A stretch of DNA of 64,000 nucleotides from NCBI RefSeq assembly GCF_015234215.1, contig NZ_JADEKP010000005.1, positions 62,001-126,000 of the forward strand. The letters are read 5' to 3'. The translations under genes were made by a program, and so were the position numbers. Of the stretch, positions 53,395-62,505 are shown piece by piece. How positions within the stretch are numbered: the stretch's first letter is position 1; each line of letters begins with the position of its first letter. The notes beneath the pieces are model-generated. The model was given only the letters and a program-made list of their open reading frames with translations, was not told where the DNA came from and searched no databases. This DNA comes from Clostridium chrysemydis. Its GTDB lineage: Bacteria; Bacillota; Clostridia; Clostridiales; Clostridiaceae.

Positions 53395-56300
53395 TTATAA
53401 TGGTTTTCTTATAAATAAGTTACCAACTTTGTATTCAGAATTGTTTCTTGAACTAGAAGCTCTAATATTATCAAATATTCCCTTCATATCAAGCATTCCA
53501 TATCCCCACTCTCTGTTTGGATACATATCTCCCTCTCTCATTCTAGCTCCCCTAATCATATATGTGTTTAGCTTAGTTGAGTACATATTAGGGTCGTTAT
53601 CTTCAACTATCCCCCACTGCATTAAAAGAGCTGCGCATCCTGCAAATACCGCTCCTCCTATAGAAGAACCTGAAGCGACATTTACCCCCCCGCCTGGTGC
53701 TAATACCTTTGCATTTATACCACCTGCAGCTATATCAGGTTTTACTCTTCCATCTCTTGTATATCCTCTTCCTGATTGACCTACAGTAGCATTATTGTTT
53801 TGATTGTAATAAGCAGATACTAATGTTTTTCTAGCTGTTGCTGGTATTTGTATTGTATTATATTGACTTGGATTTAGAAACTTTGTTTCAGGGTCTAATA
53901 ATACTCTTTGCGGAATCCAAGAATCATATCTTCCATCAACTATATAGTCCCCAAATAACCTAAATTGCCATATTCCCTCTTTCAAATTTTTTATTTTAAT
54001 TTTAATAACTTCATCTCCTGTTATTTCCTCTGGTATAACATAAGATATATTCATAGTAGTTCCTTCAAAAATAAATCTAACTTCTTCAGTTTGTTTTAGT
54101 TTAGCTGGTATTTTTTCTATAATTTCACCTGATGGAGATATTATAGATAAGGATACCTTATCTGGTTTTCTAAACCAAATTTCAAAATTTAAATTCCTCT
54201 GTCCTTTACCAACACTAAGTTCTATAGTTTTGTTATCACTTGTATTTTCTAAAACTCCTTTAGTATGAGTTGCTGAGTCTCCTTCATTTCCTACACAAGT
54301 AACTATAGCAAGTCCCCTAATCTTAGATAATTCATCTATATATCTTTCAATCATAGCACTTCCATCATGGGAACCTATATTGGTCCCTAAAGGAACATAT
54401 ATTATAGCTGGCCTTTTTATCCTTCTTATTTCTTCAAAAATATATCTTATTCCTAGTAATATATCTGTATTTTCGTATCTTCCTTCACCCACAGAATCTA
54501 GTCCAAAATCCTCTTGATACCTTTTACTTGCCTCTTTAAGCTTTACTATAATAAAATCAGAATCAGGTGCTGCCCCAGCTATTTCTTTGTTTATCCCTCT
54601 AGCCCCTATTATTCCAGCTACAGCAGTTCCGTGTCCTATAAAATCTTTAGAATTTACCTTTTGATATGGATCGCCTCCTGATGATTTTAATTTTATAGCT
54701 TCATTTATATCTTCTTTACTATAAACAGACCCAAACATCTGTGAATTTTTATTATTAGAATCTTCTACGCTTTGATCCCAGATAGACTCTATCCTTGTGG
54801 TATCATCTTCTCTCATAAACTCACTACTTAAAAAGTCTATTCCTGTATCTATTATTCCAACTAAAACTCCTCTACCATTTAAATTTAAATAAGGATTATT
54901 ATTAAAAAGGTAAGCCCCCGATGCTTCAACTGGTGATATTTCGTTTAAGGTATATACCGGTGAATTTTCAACATAAACTATTCTATTTTTAAATTCAGTT
55001 TGAATCTTTTCTATATCTAAACTATCTGGATAATCTATAACGGCAATTTTGTCATCTAAATCATATATTTTTATTTCTGGATATTTTTCTGTAACTACAC
55101 TTATATCACCTGCGTACTCTATTATTTTTCTTAGCCTTTCATCAGATCTCATACTATTTTGTGGCAAGTTTAAATCTTCTCTTAAGAGTTCAAAGGAATC
55201 GTAAGCACAAGCTGTTCCGTACCCCCAAATTATATTAGGATATATCTCATCTCTTCTATTTCTCTTAGCACTCTTTACTAAATAGTGCTTTAGCCTTTCA
55301 CCAAACAAAAATTTATCATTTCCCTTAACTATCCCCCATTCCATAAAAAGTGCTGAAACCCCTGTAATATGAGGAGCCGCCATAGAAGTTCCTGTCTTAG
55401 AATCAAAGCTTCTATCTGGAATAGTTGAACTGATATTTTCACCTGGCGCTATTATGTCCGGTTTCTTAACTCCTCTAAATATACTTCCTCGTCCACTAAA
55501 AGGTGATATACTATTTGTAATACTGTTATAACTTCCTACAGATATTACATTGCTAACTGTAGCTGGTATTCCAAGAGTATTTTCAATAGTTGGTGCTAAG
55601 AACTTAGTATTTTTATTAAGCCCTTCTGAAATAGGAAGCCAAATATCATAATTTCCTTTATATTCGTTTATTACATTTAAAGTTAGTTTCCAAGTTCCCT
55701 CTGTTAAGTACTCTCCTTTTGAAACTATACTGATTATAACTTCTCCTACTAAATCAAAAGGTTTAGGTCCAGATACATACACAATAATCTTATTCCCATC
55801 TACTACCCCTTCATTTAATCCAGTTTTTAATATAATAACCTCACTCTTTTTACCTGTTGGTGCAGTTATTTGAATACTTAAATCCGGCAAAACCTCTTGG
55901 TATAATTCTAATTCTATTGATTTTTCATCACTAGCTACATTTATATCTATATTTTGTGAATTCCTCAGAATTCCACCTACATGATGAGCTGCACTACCCT
56001 CGTTTCCTGCCGCTATAACTATAGTTACTCTCTCTAAATCACAAACTGTACTTATATATTTTTCTAAAAGAGATGAACCGTTATGGGCTCCATCATTAGT
56101 ACTTAAACTTATGTTTATAACTAAAGGTTTATCTAATTCTTTAGATCTATCTATTAAAAACTTTATTCCTCTCATTATTTGAGTACTTATAGTAAACTTT
56201 CCTCTAGTTGCCTTTACCATCATAATTGATGATTTAGGAGCTACTCCATACTGATTTACAGGAATATTTCCACCAGCGCAAGCTATCCCCGCTACATGAG

Positions 56301-56859
56301 TTCCGTGTCCAATCAAATCAAAAGATGGAACTATACTAGTATCATCTTTTGAAATAGCTTCATTTATTTTGATTTTATCAAATACTTTACCACCTAAACT
56401 TAAATCCCAAATATAATCTACCCTAGTAGTACCATCTAAGTTTCTAAAGGCAGGATGCATATAGTCTATTCCAGTATCAATAAATCCAACTTCTACACCT
56501 TCTCCTAATGTATCAAAAGTACTTTGAGCTTGCTGTACACAAATAGCACGATTGCTTTCATAATCACTAGTATACAAAGTTTTAGGTAATTCTATATATT
56601 GAATAGTTCTAACACTCTCTAATTCTCTAAGTTTATCCACAGGAATATTAACTATTCCATATCCATAACCTAAATCTTCATACCTTCCCCCTAAGTTATC
56701 CACATTTTCTTTTATTTTATTCACATTATCCCCACTTATTATAACAACTTCAATTTCGCTTTTATTTATCAGTTTATTTGGAAACAAATTAATCTTTTCT
56801 GCAAGATTTCTATCTATGTCCTTTAAGATATTTAAAAATCCACCTAATTTATTTTTCAT
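53395..56859 (-). CDS. cspBA: CspBA-type fused germination protease
   Basis: 1154 residues holding two complete Csp units. Unit 1: prodomain (1-95), subtilisin domain with Asp 128 (GFIDTGID), His 185 (GHGTHVAG), oxyanion Asn 286 (AAGNEG) and Ser 492 (GTSMAAPH). Unit 2: a second prodomain-like part (570-645), Asp 671 (IIDTGID), His 743 (GHGTAVAG), Asn 858 (VGNEG) and Ser 1066 (GSSIGGAV). Jelly-roll insertions are seen in both. CspB cleaves pro-SleC. In Clostridioides difficile the CspA half is a pseudoprotease; here both triads look present. A CATATTA box at 56895-56901 resembles a SigG -10. Confidence 0.95.
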   Translation of the reverse strand: MKNKLGGFLNILKDIDRNLAEKINLFPNKLINKSEIEVVIISGDNVNKIKENVDNLGGRYEDLGYGYGIVNIPVDKLRELESVRTIQYIELPKTLYTSDYESNRAICVQQAQSTFDTLGEGVEVGFIDTGIDYMHPAFRNLDGTTRVDYIWDLSLGGKVFDKIKINEAISKDDTSIVPSFDLIGHGTHVAGIACAGGNIPVNQYGVAPKSSIMMVKATRGKFTISTQIMRGIKFLIDRSKELDKPLVINISLSTNDGAHNGSSLLEKYISTVCDLERVTIVIAAGNEGSAAHHVGGILRNSQNIDINVASDEKSIELELYQEVLPDLSIQITAPTGKKSEVIILKTGLNEGVVDGNKIIVYVSGPKPFDLVGEVIISIVSKGEYLTEGTWKLTLNVINEYKGNYDIWLPISEGLNKNTKFLAPTIENTLGIPATVSNVISVGSYNSITNSISPFSGRGSIFRGVKKPDIIAPGENISSTIPDRSFDSKTGTSMAAPHITGVSALFMEWGIVKGNDKFLFGERLKHYLVKSAKRNRRDEIYPNIIWGYGTACAYDSFELLREDLNLPQNSMRSDERLRKIIEYAGDISVVTEKYPEIKIYDLDDKIAVIDYPDSLDIEKIQTEFKNRIVYVENSPVYTLNEISPVEASGAYLFNNNPYLNLNGRGVLVGIIDTGIDFLSSEFMREDDTTRIESIWDQSVEDSNNKNSQMFGSVYSKEDINEAIKLKSSGGDPYQKVNSKDFIGHGTAVAGIIGARGINKEIAGAAPDSDFIIVKLKEASKRYQEDFGLDSVGEGRYENTDILLGIRYIFEEIRRIKRPAIIYVPLGTNIGSHDGSAMIERYIDELSKIRGLAIVTCVGNEGDSATHTKGVLENTSDNKTIELSVGKGQRNLNFEIWFRKPDKVSLSIISPSGEIIEKIPAKLKQTEEVRFIFEGTTMNISYVIPEEITGDEVIKIKIKNLKEGIWQFRLFGDYIVDGRYDSWIPQRVLLDPETKFLNPSQYNTIQIPATARKTLVSAYYNQNNNATVGQSGRGYTRDGRVKPDIAAGGINAKVLAPGGGVNVASGSSIGGAVFAGCAALLMQWGIVEDNDPNMYSTKLNTYMIRGARMREGDMYPNREWGYGMLDMKGIFDNIRASSSRNNSEYKVGNLFIRKPL

Positions 56860-56930
56860 ATTATTTTCTCCAAAATTTATTTTTAAACCTTATATAATAT
56901 GATTTAAAGAATAATTTTGCGATAAATAAA

Positions 56931-56962
56931 AAAACACCTAAACCTTTGTTTAGATGTTTTTT
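56931..56962 (-). terminator. Terminator of the XRE regulator gene
   Basis: Stem AAAACA-CTAAAC / GTTTAG-TGTTTT with one mismatch, four nt past the stop. Confidence 0.85.
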
Positions 56963-56965
56963 CTA

Positions 56966-57643
56966 TTAAAGTATTATTTCAACTCTATCAAGCTTTGCTA
57001 TTACATTAATGTCTTGTACGTTCATAGTTTCAGTCATAGGTCTTCCCCCATTACTCATAACTAGAACCTTAACACTATCAAGTCTTCTAAGCTCTCTTAT
57101 TTTATTTTCACCTTTGTAGTTTATAAGATAAAAACCATTTCCATTCATCTCTGTTACTAGATGACCGAAAACTAAATCATTTTCTATCATTCTAAATCCA
57201 GACATCTCATCATCTTGTACTTTTAAATAAAGTACTTTATCTTGAGCATATCCTTCTACTTTGTTTGAATGAATAGGAAGTTCTTTATAACTTAATGCTT
57301 TTCTTAAAGAATAATCGTAGATAGGAACATTTTTTAATACACTTGAAAATGCATTTTCCCAAACAGCATCCTTTTCTATTTTAGTTTTAACTTTAGGTTT
57401 GCTTTTTTCTAATTCTCTTCTTTCATTCATTAAGTCCTCATCAGTAACTACCATACTGATATCATTTAAATCTGTATTTAATACCTTAGATGCTCTCGTT
57501 ATAAAAGATTCTTGAACTACTTTTCTTCCAAGTTCAACATCGTTTAGATATTTTTCAGAAACACCTAGCTTTTTTGCTAAGACTTTTTGAGGCATATTCG
57601 CTTTAAGTCTAGCTTCTTTTATTTTGTTTCCAACTCTACTCAA
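56966..57643 (-). CDS. XRE-family regulator with a degenerate S24-type domain
   Basis: 225 residues. N-terminal HTH (KIKEARLKANMPQKVLAKKLGVSEKYLNDVE without the run, about 6-40) and a C-terminal fold like the LexA/CI S24 domain: KVQDDEMSG (142-149) aligns with GDSM, but Ser is replaced by Glu 146; Lys 181 is kept. It should not self-cleave. Three nt after the DUF3783 gene and 15 nt further from the cyclophilin, so the three form an operon. Target unknown. Confidence 0.85.
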   Translation of the reverse strand: MSRVGNKIKEARLKANMPQKVLAKKLGVSEKYLNDVELGRKVVQESFITRASKVLNTDLNDISMVVTDEDLMNERRELEKSKPKVKTKIEKDAVWENAFSSVLKNVPIYDYSLRKALSYKELPIHSNKVEGYAQDKVLYLKVQDDEMSGFRMIENDLVFGHLVTEMNGNGFYLINYKGENKIRELRRLDSVKVLVMSNGGRPMTETMNVQDINVIAKLDRVEIIL

Positions 57644-57646
57644 GTC

Positions 57647-58012
57647 TTATCTCCCCTTTTGTCCTTTTAAATACATCTCTCTTTCTTCAATAAGATGATT
57701 AATTAAATATTTAAATGACCAGTTATTAGATAGAGGTGTTACAACAGCTAATACTCCACCTTTTACAGCATTTCTAACTTTTTTAATGATAGCTTGAACT
57801 TCAGCATCAGAAAAATCGTTAAATAATATTGCTTTTTCGTTTGGAACTTCTTCTATTATTAAATCCTCTTCTTCATACTCGTCATTTGCTATATGCTTAA
57901 TCTTTAATGTAACTTTTTCAGGAGTAATTTCCTTTACTTTACCTAAAAGTCTTAAAGAATTAATTTCATCTTTTGAAAGACCGTGAACTAACATACATTT
58001 ATTTCTTTGCAT
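57647..58012 (-). CDS. DUF3783-family protein
   Basis: 121 residues: CMLVHGLSKDEINSLRLLG, VPNEKAILFNDFSDAEV, GGVLAVVTPLSNNWSFKYLINHLIEER. The last part is the DUF3783 signature. No known function; it often lies beside regulatory genes in clostridia. Between the cyclophilin and the XRE regulator gene on the same strand with very small gaps. Confidence 0.82.
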   Translation of the reverse strand: MQRNKCMLVHGLSKDEINSLRLLGKVKEITPEKVTLKIKHIANDEYEEEDLIIEEVPNEKAILFNDFSDAEVQAIIKKVRNAVKGGVLAVVTPLSNNWSFKYLINHLIEEREMYLKGQKGR

Positions 58013-58026
58013 AACAAATACCTTCT

Positions 58027-58551
58027 TTACTCTTCTATTACTTCAGGTTCTTCGTGTTTGTAGTCTCCTAAATCAACTGTAACCTTCTTCATAACTTGAT
58101 CTTCGTAAGGTCTATCATACATATCAGTTTTTTGTTTTACAACTTCATCTGCAATATTTTGACCTTCTATAACTTTTCCAAAAGCTGCGTATTGACCGTC
58201 TAAATGTGGAGCATCTGCTACCATCATAAAGAATTGGCTTCCTGCTGAATCTGGGTGCATAGCTCTAGCCATTGATAAAACACCTTTACTATGTTTTAAA
58301 TCATTTTTAAATCCGTTTGATCTAAATTCACCTTTTATTCCATATCCAGGGCCACCCATTCCTGTTCCTTCTGGGCATCCACCTTGGATCATAAATCCTG
58401 GTATTACTCTATGGAAGATTAATCCATCATAAAATCCTCTTTCTACTAGGTCTACAAAGTTTTTAACTGTGTTTGGAGCTATCTCTGGATATAATTCTGC
58501 TTTTATAACTCCTCCGTTTTCCATTTCAAATGTTACTATTGGATTTTTCAT
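58027..58551 (-). CDS. Cyclophilin-type peptidyl-prolyl isomerase
   Basis: 174 residues. Cytoplasmic (no signal peptide). Typical motifs FHRVIPGFMIQGG, GPGYGIKGEF, HSKGVLSMARAMHPDSAGSQFFMM and FGKVIEGQ. Speeds up prolyl cis-trans isomerisation during folding. First gene of a run with a DUF3783 gene and an XRE regulator gene. Confidence 0.95.
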   Translation of the reverse strand: MKNPIVTFEMENGGVIKAELYPEIAPNTVKNFVDLVERGFYDGLIFHRVIPGFMIQGGCPEGTGMGGPGYGIKGEFRSNGFKNDLKHSKGVLSMARAMHPDSAGSQFFMMVADAPHLDGQYAAFGKVIEGQNIADEVVKQKTDMYDRPYEDQVMKKVTVDLGDYKHEEPEVIEE

Positions 58552-58750
58552 AATTAAAATCTCCTCTCGTTATTAAAACTATATTATTAATATTATCCTT
58601 AATTATATATATAAATTCACTTATATCTAAACTTAAAGATAATAGGTATATATACTGAAATTATATATCATTTACTTCTATTTATAAAGAAAGCGTTTTA
58701 TTAAAAATTAAAAATATGTTTTCTATCTATATATTTAGGTTTTAAAACAT

Positions 58751-58790
58751 AAAAAGCTACTATCTTAATAATTAAAAGACAGTAGCTTTT
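58751..58790 (-). terminator. Terminator of the STAS-like gene
   Basis: Stem AAAAGCTACT-TCTT / AAGA-AGTAGCTTTT with one mismatch. The rest of the 58552-58830 gap is AT-rich with no clear element. Confidence 0.8.
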
Positions 58791-58830
58791 CATATAATAT
58801 TAATTTTTCACTCATTCTGTTACCTCATAA

Positions 58831-59103
58831 TTAATTTAAGAATGTAGTTCCCATTACAACTCTTGCAAAATCGCTGTAGTTTGTTAAGTTATTAACATTT
58901 ATAGCGTTAAAAATAGCTTCTCTTCCATTTTTGTTTATTAGGTCACTGAATAGACAAGTTAAAAATGTACTAGGTACTCTTTCCATTCCAGTAAAATCTA
59001 AAGTAACTCCATCATTTAAATTTTTCTTAATCTCTTCTCTTAAAACTATTGCATCCTCTATACCAAAGTTGTTTCCTAAAAATTCTCTTACATTAATCAT
59101 CAT
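58831..59103 (-). CDS. DUF4325 STAS-like protein
   Basis: 90 residues, SD GAGGTGA before the ATG. A single small domain: NVREFLG, LREEIKKNLNDGVTLDFTGMERVPSTFLTCLFSDL matches the STAS-like DUF4325 family (DFTGMERVPSTFL is the core). Related STAS domains act as regulatory switches or anti-anti-sigma factors; here no kinase or transporter partner is near. Behind a promoter overlapped by a Rex-like palindrome, hinting at redox control. Confidence 0.85.
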   Translation of the reverse strand: MMINVREFLGNNFGIEDAIVLREEIKKNLNDGVTLDFTGMERVPSTFLTCLFSDLINKNGREAIFNAINVNNLTNYSDFARVVMGTTFLN

Positions 59104-59175
59104 AATAAATCACCTCTTAAAATTTTTAAATTAATTGTCTTTTTCAAATTTTCTGACAATTCTCTCTTCACCTAT

Positions 59176-59204
59176 AATATACCAAACCCCAAAATGTTTG
59201 TCAA
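59176..59204 (-). promoter_or_regulatory. Predicted promoter of the DUF4325 gene
   Basis: Minus strand TTGACA (59199-59204), 17-nt spacer, TATATT (59176-59181). Confidence 0.8.
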
Positions 59205-59221
59205 CTATTTAACAAACATTT
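59192..59221. promoter_or_regulatory. Rex-like palindromic operator
   Basis: Two 13-nt arms AAATGTTTGTTAA and TTGACAAACATTT four nt apart on the minus strand, with one mismatch. The core TTGTTAAATAGTTGACAA matches the clostridial Rex site TTGTTAANNNNTTAACAA at 13 of 14 fixed positions. It overlaps the -35 box, so binding should repress. Confidence 0.65.
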
Positions 59222-59300
59222 CGAGGAATTTTTCTTTCTCATCTATATGTATGTTATTAAATCATTAATAATACTCACTTTATACTATGCACATAATAAA

Positions 59301-59328
59301 AAAAAGTGAAGATTTAATCTCCACTTTT
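59301..59328 (-). terminator. Terminator of murI
   Basis: Stem AAAAGTG-AGATT / AATCT-CACTTTT with one mismatch, 12 nt past the stop. Confidence 0.8.
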
Positions 59329-59339
59329 AAATAAATTTC

Positions 59340-60113
59340 CTAATATTTTATAAGTTTCTTACTTAACTCTAAAATTTCTTCTCTTTCACAAGAATTATAA
59401 AAAGAAATTTTTCCTTTTTCTTTTCTATCTGTTAATAAATCTGCTAATTCCAGTCTCCTCTTAACCTCATTAACAGTCCCTTCTCCTCCATCTATAATAG
59501 AAACTTCATCTCCTAAAACTTCGCTTAAAGTCTCTCTTATAAATGGATAGTGAGTACACCCTAAAACAACAGAGGCTATATCACCTTTATTAAAATCTTT
59601 GAATTTATCTTTTAGATAATTATAGACATCTTGGCTACCTAAATCACCTTTTTCAATAAATTCAACAAGTCCAGCGCAAGGCATCGGTACTATTTCTGCA
59701 TCTCTTTCATATTTGCTCATTAAACTTTTAAACTTTTCTTGTTTTAAAGTAAAAGGAGTTGCCATTATTACTATCTTTCCTTTTTTTCCTAGCTTAACTG
59801 CTGGTTTAACTGCTGGTTCTATCCCTACTATAGGTACATCTTTATACGTTCTTCTAAGTTCAGAAACAGCTGCACTAGTTGCTGTATTACAAGCTACTAC
59901 TATAGCTTTTGCACCTTTATCAAATAAAAAATGAACTGCATCAAATGTTAAATCTCTAACTTCTTTCATATCTCTTGTTCCATAAGGAGCATTTTTTGAA
60001 TCCCCAAAATATATGTAATCTTCATTTGGCATAAGTTTTAACGCTTCTCTTAAAACGCTTAATCCTCCAACTCCTGAATCAAAAAATCCTATTGGCATAT
60101 CCTTCTTATCCAA
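59340..60113 (-). CDS. murI: Glutamate racemase
   Basis: 257 residues from a TTG start (AGGAG 10 nt upstream). Makes D-glutamate for peptidoglycan. Seen: [28 protein letters not shown], the first catalytic Cys in VVACNTATS and the second in VVLGCTHYP. Monocistronic. Confidence 0.96.
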   Translation of the reverse strand: MDKKDMPIGFFDSGVGGLSVLREALKLMPNEDYIYFGDSKNAPYGTRDMKEVRDLTFDAVHFLFDKGAKAIVVACNTATSAAVSELRRTYKDVPIVGIEPAVKPAVKLGKKGKIVIMATPFTLKQEKFKSLMSKYERDAEIVPMPCAGLVEFIEKGDLGSQDVYNYLKDKFKDFNKGDIASVVLGCTHYPFIRETLSEVLGDEVSIIDGGEGTVNEVKRRLELADLLTDRKEKGKISFYNSCEREEILELSKKLIKY

Positions 60114-60228
60114 AGCTTAATCACTCCTGTCTATTATCATCTTGCTTTTAATTTTATTACTTTAAAATAAATAAATCTATATATAAATTTAATTTTAATA
60201 CTTTATCTTAATACTATAAATTCAATTA

Positions 60229-60257
60229 TTGACTATAATCACTAATTATAGTAAAAT
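60229..60257 (+). promoter_or_regulatory. Predicted promoter of glutamine synthetase
   Basis: TTGACT (60229-60234), 17-nt spacer, TAAAAT (60252-60257). The -35 TTG is also the first codon of the longest possible reading frame, so that long frame cannot be the real protein. Confidence 0.75.
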
Positions 60258-60330
60258 CTTTTTAAATATTGCGAATGTTATCATCTATTTATTGATTTTT
60301 ATTCGACTTTATATGGAAGGATGTGAACAT

Positions 60331-60361
60331 TTCTACACTTATTATTCTTTTATGTGTAGAA
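60331..60361 (+). other. Leader hairpin between SD-like sequence and glnA start
   Basis: TTCTACAC (60331-60338) and GTGTAGAA (60354-60361) form a perfect 8-bp stem. GGAAGG lies at 60315-60320 before it and the ATG at 60370 after it. The stem could bring the two near each other or control initiation. Confidence 0.5.
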
Positions 60362-60369
60362 TACGACTT

Positions 60370-62271
60370 ATGATTGAAAATATGATTTATACAATACCTA
60401 GCAATCTTCATAACAAAGAAGACTTATCAAAAATACTATTAGAAAATCCACAAATTAGATTTGTTTCATTAGTAGGTATAGATCTTGCCGGCAATGATAC
60501 TGACGAAAAAATACCAGTTAAACTTTTTTTAGACGATATGGAAGCTTTCTTACATGGTGTAGCTGTTCAGACTGACGGTTCATCGGTTGTCCTACCTAAA
60601 ATAGCAACTCTTAACGATGCTAAAGTCGATATGATTGCAGATTTAGAATGTAATTGGTTTGTTGACTATAATTACGATAATATAGACCCTATAACAAACA
60701 AACCTGTTGGTACTTTAAGAATACCTTGTTTCTTACATCACAATAGCAAAGCTGTAGACTCTAGAAACATCTTAAAATCTTCAATAGAAACATTCAAATC
60801 AACTCTTTTAAATCTTTTTGATACTAATCCTAGTATCTTAGATTGCTATAATATCACTAAAGATGATATAGAGGAACTAGTGATAACTTCTGCAACCGAA
60901 CTTGAATTCTGGGTAAAAACTCCAAACGATACAGCAAATATAGAAGACCTTTCAACTTCACAACACCTTTGCGAGCATTATTGGAATCGTACTAAAGGTA
61001 ATGTTAGAACGGCACTTGAAAAAACACTTGAACTTATGGAAAAGTATGGCTTTGAACCTGAAATGGGTCACAAAGAAGTTGGTGGAGTTCGTGCAAAACT
61101 TGAATCTAGCGGAAAATTCAACCATATAACTGAACAATTAGAAATAGATTGGAAGTATTCTTCTGCACTTCAAGCTGCTGATAATGAATTATTTATAAGA
61201 ATTCTTATAGCTGAGACTTTCAGAAGAAATGGTCTTGATGTTACATTTATGGCAAAACCTATAGAAGATGTTGCAGGTTCTGGTATGCACGTACACCTTG
61301 GAGTTAGTGCTAAGCTTAAAGACGGAAGAAGAATTAATATGTTCCACGTACCAAAGGACCATTATTTAAGTAAAATAGGCTATGGTGCTTTAATGGGTAT
61401 GCTTAAAAACTATGAAGTTATGAATCCATTTATATCTTCAACTAATAATTCACTTAAGAGACTAAAACCAGGTTTCGAAGCCCCTGTATGTACAGTTACT
61501 TCACTTGGACTAGCCCCAGAAAATCCATCAAGAAATAGAACAATATTAATAGGTCTTATACGTGATTTTGAAAATCCACTAGCTACAAGATTTGAATTAA
61601 GATCTCCAAACCCACATACAAATACTTATATAGCTATGGCCGTATCTTACCTTGCTATGTTAGATGGTATTTGTTATGCAGCAACTAATAATAAATCTCA
61701 AGATGAATTATTAAATGAATTATCAAAAAAAGCTGGAGAAGATGCAACTTACCTTGAAAAAGATAGAGCTTACAGAAGTGAATATGATGTTTTTGAACAC
61801 TTTACTGAAGAAGAGAGAAATTCTTATTTCGGATTTGTTCCTAGAACAGTTTTTGAAAACTTAAATCAACTTGATACTAATAAAGATAAATTAAATTGCC
61901 TAAAGAGAAACCCTGAATTTAATGATAAGATAATCGAAAGCTTTAAAATAGGATCTCTTTCAAGGTGGTCTATGGAAATCCAACATAGAGTTATAAATAA
62001 TTATATGGATTTAGTAAGAAACTATAGAGCTCTTCACTCACTAGATAAGGCTTTAGATTTAGATATCTATAATTGGACTGAAATTAATAAATTAAGACAT
62101 TATATTATGAAAGATACTTCAAACAATAAGTCGTTATTTACAAAAATTAAAAATGCATTTTCTATAGAAGATTATGAAAAAGCTTCAGACCTTTATGTAG
62201 AACTTGAAGATAAAATGAAAGACCTTAGAGACCTTTATAGCTCTTATGAAAAAAATATATTAGACCTATAA
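60370..62271 (+). CDS. glnA: Glutamine synthetase, large clostridial form
   Basis: About 633 residues from the ATG at 60370 (MIENMIYTIPS); the open frame to 60229 runs through the promoter and is rejected. Makes glutamine from glutamate, ammonia and ATP. Motifs: ELEFWV, HKEVGGVRAK, the ATP-binding KPIEDVAGSGMHVHLG, RSRN-like NPSRNRT, and FELRSPNPHTNTY. The extra C-terminal 120 residues are helical. This long class differs from GSI-alpha (about 445 residues) and is known in several clostridia. A terminator follows. Confidence 0.92.
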   Translation: MIENMIYTIPSNLHNKEDLSKILLENPQIRFVSLVGIDLAGNDTDEKIPVKLFLDDMEAFLHGVAVQTDGSSVVLPKIATLNDAKVDMIADLECNWFVDYNYDNIDPITNKPVGTLRIPCFLHHNSKAVDSRNILKSSIETFKSTLLNLFDTNPSILDCYNITKDDIEELVITSATELEFWVKTPNDTANIEDLSTSQHLCEHYWNRTKGNVRTALEKTLELMEKYGFEPEMGHKEVGGVRAKLESSGKFNHITEQLEIDWKYSSALQAADNELFIRILIAETFRRNGLDVTFMAKPIEDVAGSGMHVHLGVSAKLKDGRRINMFHVPKDHYLSKIGYGALMGMLKNYEVMNPFISSTNNSLKRLKPGFEAPVCTVTSLGLAPENPSRNRTILIGLIRDFENPLATRFELRSPNPHTNTYIAMAVSYLAMLDGICYAATNNKSQDELLNELSKKAGEDATYLEKDRAYRSEYDVFEHFTEEERNSYFGFVPRTVFENLNQLDTNKDKLNCLKRNPEFNDKIIESFKIGSLSRWSMEIQHRVINNYMDLVRNYRALHSLDKALDLDIYNWTEINKLRHYIMKDTSNNKSLFTKIKNAFSIEDYEKASDLYVELEDKMKDLRDLYSSYEKNILDL

Positions 62272-62280
62272 AATAATTTA

Positions 62281-62309
62281 GAGATACATAAAAATATGTA
62301 TCTCTTTTT
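62281..62309 (+). terminator. Terminator of glutamine synthetase
   Basis: 10-bp stem GAGATACATA / TATGTATCTC then TTTTTG. Confidence 0.9.
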
Positions 62310-62365
62310 GTTTTACTCTCATTTTAACAAATTATCATAAATAATGTTTATTTTTTTATTGATAA

Positions 62366-62399
62366 GTTTATTTAATTAGTTTAAAAATATTAAATAAAC
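62366..62399. repeat. 11-bp AT-rich inverted repeat before the HD-GYP gene
   Basis: GTTTATTTAAT (62366-62376) and ATTAAATAAAC (62389-62399), 12 nt apart, about 105 nt before the HD-GYP start. No T-run; possible operator. Confidence 0.4.
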
Positions 62400-62505
62400 T
62401 AATTTTTATGTACTTTGTAATGAACTATTATTTTTTACATATTGTAGAATATTGATATTTTTTTATGTATAATTAATATTAAGAAAGTGTTTTATGAGGT
62501 GCATG

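Noticed and set aside
60229-60369. N-terminal extension of glutamine synthetase with a hydrophobic segment
   Set aside because: The first TTG is the -35 box of the promoter and the -10 lies inside the frame, so this part is not translated. The hydrophobic run is chance.
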